Of a stretch of DNA of 24,269 bases, positions 19,497-24,269 are shown one piece after another. The DNA is taken from positions 54,872-79,140 of the forward strand of contig PS015169.1 of assembly GCA_048213135.1 (NCBI GenBank), in the 5' to 3' direction. The position numbers were made by a program, and so were the translations under genes. The notes under the pieces were generated by a model. That model made no database searches. It was not told the origin of the DNA and was given only the letters and a program-made list of their open reading frames with translations. Origin of the DNA: Reclinomonas americana ATCC 50394 (taxonomy: Eukaryota > Jakobida > Jakobea > Jakobida). Each line of letters starts with the position of its first letter. Position 1 is the first letter of the stretch.

Positions 19497-22400
19497 ATCT
19501 TCACTCAGTCTCTCTCTCTTTCTCAGTCTTCACTGTCCTTCTCTGGCTGTCTCTCTCTCCCTCTCCCTCTCTCTCTGCTTCCTCCCTCGCCCTCCTCCGC
19601 ACGCACCATGAGATTGTACAGCAGCTCCACCTGATCGGCGGCCTCCCGACCACGTTTCATGTACTTGGGCACCAGCGGGCCCCACTTGTCAAACACCTTC
19701 TTGAGAATGCCGCCAAACACCGCGGCATTGATCGTCGTACCACCCTCCTTCTCCGTGTACAGGTGCACGACGGTGTTGAGCAGGCCAGAGACAAGTGCCT
19801 GGCACACTGCGTGGTGTGGAAGGAGGAAGAGGAGGCAGAGTGAGACAACGGTAACCCCTTCCTTCTCCCTCTCTCTCCCCACGCACCAAGATGATCCACT
19901 TGCATCTGAGTGGATTTCTGAATGTCGCTGTAGTGGGCGAACTTGACGCCGTTCAGTTCGTGCACCACATCCGAGAAGTTGAGATTCTCACACACGGCGC
20001 GGCGCACAGTCTCCTGGATCTCGCGCACAAAGACTACACACGTGCACCACAAAAGGAGCAGCGAGTTAGACACAATGACATCGCCTCTCTCCCTCTCCCT
20101 GTACCTCCCTTCTTTCTCCCTTCCCCTCCCTCCCCCTTCCTCCCACCACGCAACAATCACAACTGTCGCGCGTATCCATGGCCGGCTCTGATGACGTTTC
20201 CGAATCGGTGGCAATCTCACCACCGGCCGTCCAATCCAACGCACACGCCAGTTCATCCTCGCACCCTATTAGTTGCACAACACTCAATCAATGCCTGCCT
20301 TGGGCATGCTTTCGCACTCGGAATACATGCTCACCAATGCACGATCCGGGCAACGGCGCGACAAAGTACTTTTGCCGCTGCGGCGGCCTCCCCGGCGGCG
20401 TCACTACCACCTCGTGCAGCGCTGTTGTGGGAACGAAATGTGAGATCTGCATTTCATCTCTCACTATTTGGGGTTGCACGCAACGCTGCACTTCGGCCAC
20501 CACGTACTCGCTGTCGTCGCTCGTGATGCTGGTCATCGACATGGAGTGAGGCAATGCGCCCGCGCCGGCCTCGGGGATGACGACGACGCGTGTGCCGCGG
20601 ACGAGGCGCTCACCAGGCGGCACGTACACCTGTGATGCGGGAATACAGGAATGGAGTGGGCGACAGGCGACGCAAAGGAGTGTTTCTTTCAGTTTTTGTT
20701 GGCAAAGAAAGGATTAAGAGATGATCACAGAAGGGTCGCATCCAGCACCTGTCTCTGGATTGGCTCGGCAAGAAGGAGTGGAAAGAGAGCCTACCGAAGA
20801 AGCATCTCGTTCAAGCTGCCCTTGGACTAACGAAAGAAGGGAGGAGGACAGAGCGAGGATGGCACAAAAGAGTGCTTCTTCCAATACTCAAGTCTCTGCG
20901 CGTTGGCAAGAGAGAAGAATGGATCAAGACATGATCACAAAAAGGTCGCTTTCAAATCACCGGCTGTGCGCTGATCTCAGAGAGCAGAAGTGCAAAAAAC
21001 TGAGTGACTTATGAACTAGGAGAGTGCGAATTTAAATTCTCAGTCTCTGGGCTTGCAAAGAGAGAACGAGGCTGACAGGAGAGTCTCGCAACTGTGCTTA
21101 ACTCGAAGAGAAGAAGAGAAAAGAGAGCCTCACGACGCAGCGCCTCATTCAAATCTCCGTCCCTGCGCTTGAGAGAAGGAATAGAGAGGAACGAGACTGA
21201 GGGATGAACGCAGATCGGCCAGGAGCAAGGGGACTGACGATGACATAAGGAGTGCACCAAGAAAGAAGGGAGCAAGAGCACGTGACGATGGCACGAAAAG
21301 AGTGCTTCTTCTTACTCTCCGGCAATGCGTGCGATCACAAGAGGCGAGAGGCGACGATAACACGGACGACGGATTTCGATATTCCACCATCAGACACACG
21401 AAACGGAGTGACAGAGACAGAGAGACAGCGACGTACATGCACACACATACACACATACAGAGAGAGAGAGAGAGAGCGACAAGCATTATTTTCACCAAAA
21501 CACCCTCTCCCCTCAGCCAACTCACCCGCCTCCCCAACATGACTCCATTCTCGAGCACCGCACCGGCACCAATCACCGATCCGCTCGCCACAATAGCATC
21601 GTGAATCACGGCCCCATCGCCCACCTCCACGCGGTCCCACAAGTACGCATTGGTGATGCGCACATTCTTGCCTGCAGTCACAACACACGCATCAGCTCTT
21701 CCGCACCAGCACACACACCACATTTTTCAGCCTACTCACCAATGTGACACCGCCGGCCGACCACGCAGCCCTCCAGCTGACTCCAGTCACCCACCACAGA
21801 TTCGCGGCCAATGGCACAGTGCCGCACCAGGCGGCTGGTGCGTGCGAGAACCACGCCTGGTTCGCGGAAGATGCATCCGCGCGAAAAGGAAAACTTGGTC
21901 ACTCGGACAATGTTGTTCTCCGGCGAGAACCCGGGCACCCAGTGCCGCATGAGGTCCTGACTGACGGCGTGGTACAGCGGCACACTCTTGACGCGACTGG
22001 CGTAGCCGTCGGCCGTAAAGTACGCGTGCAATCGATTGCCGTGCACATCGTCGTTGAGAGTGATCTGCGCAACGCCTATCAGCAGCCGCCCTTCCCACTT
22101 CTTCTCTCTCTTACAAACCTTGACGAAATGCTGCCGAATATCCTGATAGTCAAAGTTCTCGCTGAATTCCTGCAACACCTCCGGACTGCAAATGTCGATC
22201 TGGCAGTCGACCACGTCAGAGCGCACCTCCAGCTCCGGGTGCTCCTTGAACAGGGAGGCCCACAGCTTGAGCTGACGCCGCTTGTCCACCGGCTCGTCGG
22301 CCGCCGCCCCGGCCTCCGGCTGCCACATGTTGTCGTAGCGCAGCAGCTGATGGGTGCGCGGATCCACGACCACAGTCACGTCGTCCTCGCCGTAGCGTCG

Positions 22401-23519
22401 GCGGCGTGCGTCGCCCGAGTTCTTAAAGACGAGGGTCATGAGGCTGCCGGCTTCCTCGGCGTGACGCTCTCTGAGCAGGGGCGGGATGAGACAGGGAGGG
22501 CAGAGAGAAGAGGAGAAAAGAGTTGAAGACGACGCACTTGTGCTTTTGCACTGCCGCCTTCAGGTCAATGTCGGCCACCAGGTCGCTGTGCACCAGCACA
22601 AATGTGGAGTTGATGGTGGCGTTGACGGCGAGGGCGCGCAGAGCGTCGCCGGCGCTGAGCGATTCTTGCGTCTTGACGACTTGGAAGGTGAGGCCGCGGT
22701 AGCGCACTCGCCAGCTGCCGGAGCTGTGGGTAGAGAAGGGGAAGGGGGAGTTAAGGAAAAGGGGGAGGGGGAAGGGGAGAAAAGGGGAAAGGGGGGAGGA
22801 AGAGGAGAAGGGGGGAGAGGAGAGGGGACGAGGGAGAGGGAAGGAAGAGTGAGTAGGAGAGACAGGGGAGGTGTGAGAGAGGAGGGAGAGAGAGAGAGGA
22901 AGGGATAGGGAGAGGAGAGGAGATGGAGATGGAGAGGGAGGGGAAAGGGGGGAGAGGAGAGAGGGAAGAGGGAGACGGAGAGAGGGAGGGATGCAGGGCG
23001 AAGGATGGAGGGAGAGGGGTGAAGAGAGAGGGGTGCAGGGAAAAGGAGAGGAAGCAAAGGCTGAGGAAGCAAAAGGAAGAAAACGGAGAAGGGAGACGAA
23101 GGAAAAGGCAGCGGAAGGAAATGTGAGAGAGTGAGTGGGAGACATAGGGGAGGTGAGAGAGAGGAGGGAATGCGAAAGCTGGAGGGAGAAGGCAGAGTAC
23201 GCTGGCGAGAATAAACGACTGAAAGGCGCATGGAGAAAAGGAGATCCGGCAGCATCCATAAACAGTGCGTGCGTGTGTGAGGGAGAGAGGGAGATCAAAG
23301 CTTGATCGGCACGAAAAGGGAAGGATAATTGACCCACTCATTCGCAGACAGCGATGGAGACGAGCGGCTGGATAAGGCATACACACAACGCAACAGAATA
23401 TGCCGCTCAATCTCGTCGGCAAACGCGCAGGCCACCACGATAATCTCATTCACGCCTTGCGCAGCCAAAAACTCGATTGTGTAATCGATGAGCGGAACGC
23501 CGACGAGCGGAATCAGAGC
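18595..23519 (-). CDS. EIF2B5: translation initiation factor eIF2B epsilon (catalytic subunit), 5' partial
   Basis: Catalyses GDP-GTP exchange on eIF2 in the cytosol. Exons in gene order: 23395-23519, 22538-22723, 22119-22470, 21740-22064, 21526-21671, 20335-20629, 20155-20265, 19887-20033, 19607-19806, 18757-19011, 18595-18693. Phases chain to the TAG at 18595, giving 746 visible residues. Domains: nucleotidyltransferase-like part (ALIPLVGVPLIDYTIEFLA, then DLLDC-like VVDCQIDICSPEV and NFDYQDIRQHF), left-handed beta-helix hexapeptides (CAIGRESVVGDWSQLEGCVV, NAYLWDRVEVGDGAVI, IVASGSVIGAGAVL), a short acidic linker, and a C-terminal W2/HEAT domain (ENLNFSDVVHELNGVKFAH, SEESILDWAHR, KKFVEWLKEAE) with a long Glu/Asp tail. 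The W2 domain distinguishes epsilon from gamma. The glutamate in HELNGVK matches the catalytically important one of yeast Gcd6. The first exon(s) with the usual LADSF start are beyond the right edge. Confidence 0.96.
18598..18660 (-). repeat. EIF2B5: GAG/GAT triplet repeat coding the acidic tail of eIF2B epsilon
   Basis: Sense-strand GAG and GAT codons give EESEEEDDDDDEEEEEE-like acid residues after the W2 helix WLKEAE. The acidic end is a known feature of the eIF2B epsilon and eIF5 W2 domain, where it contributes to eIF2 beta binding. The pure triplet run suggests length variation. Confidence 0.85.
19012..19606 (-). other. eIF2B epsilon intron made almost entirely of pyrimidine repeats (plus strand)
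   Basis: About 570 bp of TCTC-rich DNA. A higher-order unit of about 112 bp is visible: (A/G)TCTTCACTCAGTCTC ... CAGTCTT..CACTGTCC then CTCTGGCTGTCTC begins at about 19274, 19388 and 19498. On the sense strand this intron is purine-rich, so its splice acceptor has no polypyrimidine tract from it. The donor is GTGCGT (19601-19606). Confidence 0.8.
20630..21525 (-). other. 896-bp eIF2B epsilon intron with diverged repeats
   Basis: Donor GTGAGT, acceptor ATCACAG. It contains related segments about 200 bp apart at 20672-20739 and 20872-20948 (shared GAGTGYTTCTT, GGCAARGARARR, GATCAAGA/GATTAAGA, CATGATCACA/GATGATCACA, AGGTCGC), with a shorter third match near 21292. No ORF or exon was recognised. 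Confidence 0.65.
22724..23394 (-). other. 671-bp eIF2B epsilon intron, long polypurine tract (plus strand)
   Basis: Positions 22730-23190 are more than 90 percent purine on the plus strand, made of AGGGGGA, GAGAGG and GGGGAAA words without a strict period. The intron begins at GTTGCGT (23388-23394) and ends CTACCCACAG. Confidence 0.85.
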
Positions 23520-24174
23520 CTGTGACAATGAGAAGGGAACTGTAATGAGGATGGATGACGATGTTCGAGAGAACAAGCTTGTCGAAGGAATAGGAGAACG
23601 ACGATGCGATCAATCAACACCAGTCGAATACGACGAGAAGAAGAGACGACTTGTGCGACACACTTAGCTCCGCAGCGTGCCTCTCTCTCTCTTGCTCATT
23701 GCTCTCACAACAACGAAACGACTGTGTCTTCTCTCAACAACAAACGAAACAGCAGTGATATGCCTGATGTGCATCTCTCGCGATGCTCAGCGCTTTCACG
23801 CAACAACATGCAAGTCTTCTCTTGAGATTGAAAGAGTGAGAGAGAGATTCAGATAGTGGGCATGCAAGAAAGGATCCGCTGCGTGCCTCTCTCCCAGACG
23901 GTGCTTGCCCACAACAACATCACTGCCTTTCTCGACAACAAGGTGCAAGAGAGAGAGAGAGGACCTGTGCATTGCCGCGTCACGCTCGCTTTCTCACAAC
24001 AGGGACACGGTCGTTCTCGAGAAGCACTCGTCGAACAAGCAGGCGAGAAGAGGCATGTGCTTTCCTGTGTGCCCATTGCTCGCCCACGACAACATCGCTA
24101 CTCTCTCAACAGCAAGGGCACGAGGGAAAGAGAGGACCTGTGCATTGCTGCGTCTCTCTCTCTCTTCTCTCTCT

Positions 24175-24269
<95 letters not shown>
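23520..24269 (-). other. 5' intron of eIF2B epsilon with tandem repeats, running off the window
   Basis: Upstream of the acceptor TTGTCACAG. Two copies of a 175-bp repeat start at 23903 and 24078 (shared GCYYGCCCACRACAACATC and AGGACCTGTGCATTGC), with a more diverged relative near 23693. I searched for an exon carrying the expected N-terminus with LADSF and found none. Confidence 0.7.
24155..24269. repeat. CT microsatellite at the window edge
   Basis: Pure CT from 24179 to the end. A scaffold may end here because of it. Confidence 0.95.

Noticed and set aside
20155-20163. Alternative donor GTTGTG in the eIF2B epsilon linker exon
   Set aside because: It also keeps phase, nine bases upstream, so it cannot be excluded. 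GTTGCGT was preferred because it matches the other ten sites.
22751-23449. Minus-strand frames of up to about 300 codons rich in Pro/Ser/Leu/Phe
   Set aside because: They translate the polypyrimidine intron of eIF2B epsilon. Only the ends overlap real exons.

Overview
This is protein-coding DNA from a eukaryotic nuclear genome. Three co-directional genes lie on the minus strand, each cut by many short spliceosomal introns (54 to about 900 bp) with GT...AG ends. Exons are moderately GC-rich. Introns and intergenic DNA are full of GA/CT, CA/GT and G-rich simple repeats. The high intron density, small intergenic distances and a secreted EGF/Asp-box repeat protein suggest a free-living protist. 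A choanoflagellate or other unicellular opisthokont is one possibility, but the sequence does not prove a taxon. Four runs of N (1430-1869, 6070-6264, 8093-8249, 16500-16719) show this is a draft scaffold.

Layout. (1) 1-6807, minus: RPB1, the largest subunit of RNA polymerase II. The start codon is at 6807. The window's left edge cuts the gene just after the bridge-helix and pre-trigger-loop part, so the trigger loop and CTD lie outside. One exon and its flanking intron appear twice around the first N gap. This is almost certainly an unmerged contig overlap, not biology. The clamp-core/zinc-binding exons are lost in the second N gap. (2) 6808-8777: intergenic DNA with a long, nearly perfect inverted repeat (arms of about 170 bp, 469-bp centre) whose two arms carry the same mirrored ORF start, next to a third N gap. 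(3) 8778-17363, minus: a ten-exon gene for a predicted secreted protein of about 2306 residues. It has a signal peptide, beta-rich N-terminal domains, a cysteine-knot-like segment and 14 EGF-like modules. Three Asp-box arrays of exactly seven units each follow (read here as three seven-bladed beta-propellers), separated by short EGF clusters. (4) 17364-18594: intergenic, no gene recognised. (5) 18595-23519 and beyond, minus: eIF2B epsilon, the catalytic subunit of the eIF2 guanine-nucleotide exchange factor, complete at its 3' end but lacking the first exon(s), which lie beyond the right edge. (6) 23520-24269: its first visible intron, with diverged tandem repeats, ending in a pure CT tract at the window edge.

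How they relate. Two genes are core housekeeping functions (mRNA transcription and translation initiation). The third is an extracellular or cell-surface type protein. They share a strand but there is no sign of an operon.

The most interesting signal is splicing. By my reconstruction 11 of 30 donor sites in these three unrelated genes read GTTGCGT instead of the usual GTRAGT, and all 11 extend to the seventh base. Reading-frame arithmetic over all exons supports these junctions, and at several of them conserved RPB1 residues fix the boundary exactly. Other points worth a look are five short introns that are multiples of three without in-frame stops, the seven-unit propeller exons with identical 1-1 phases, and the palindromic element.
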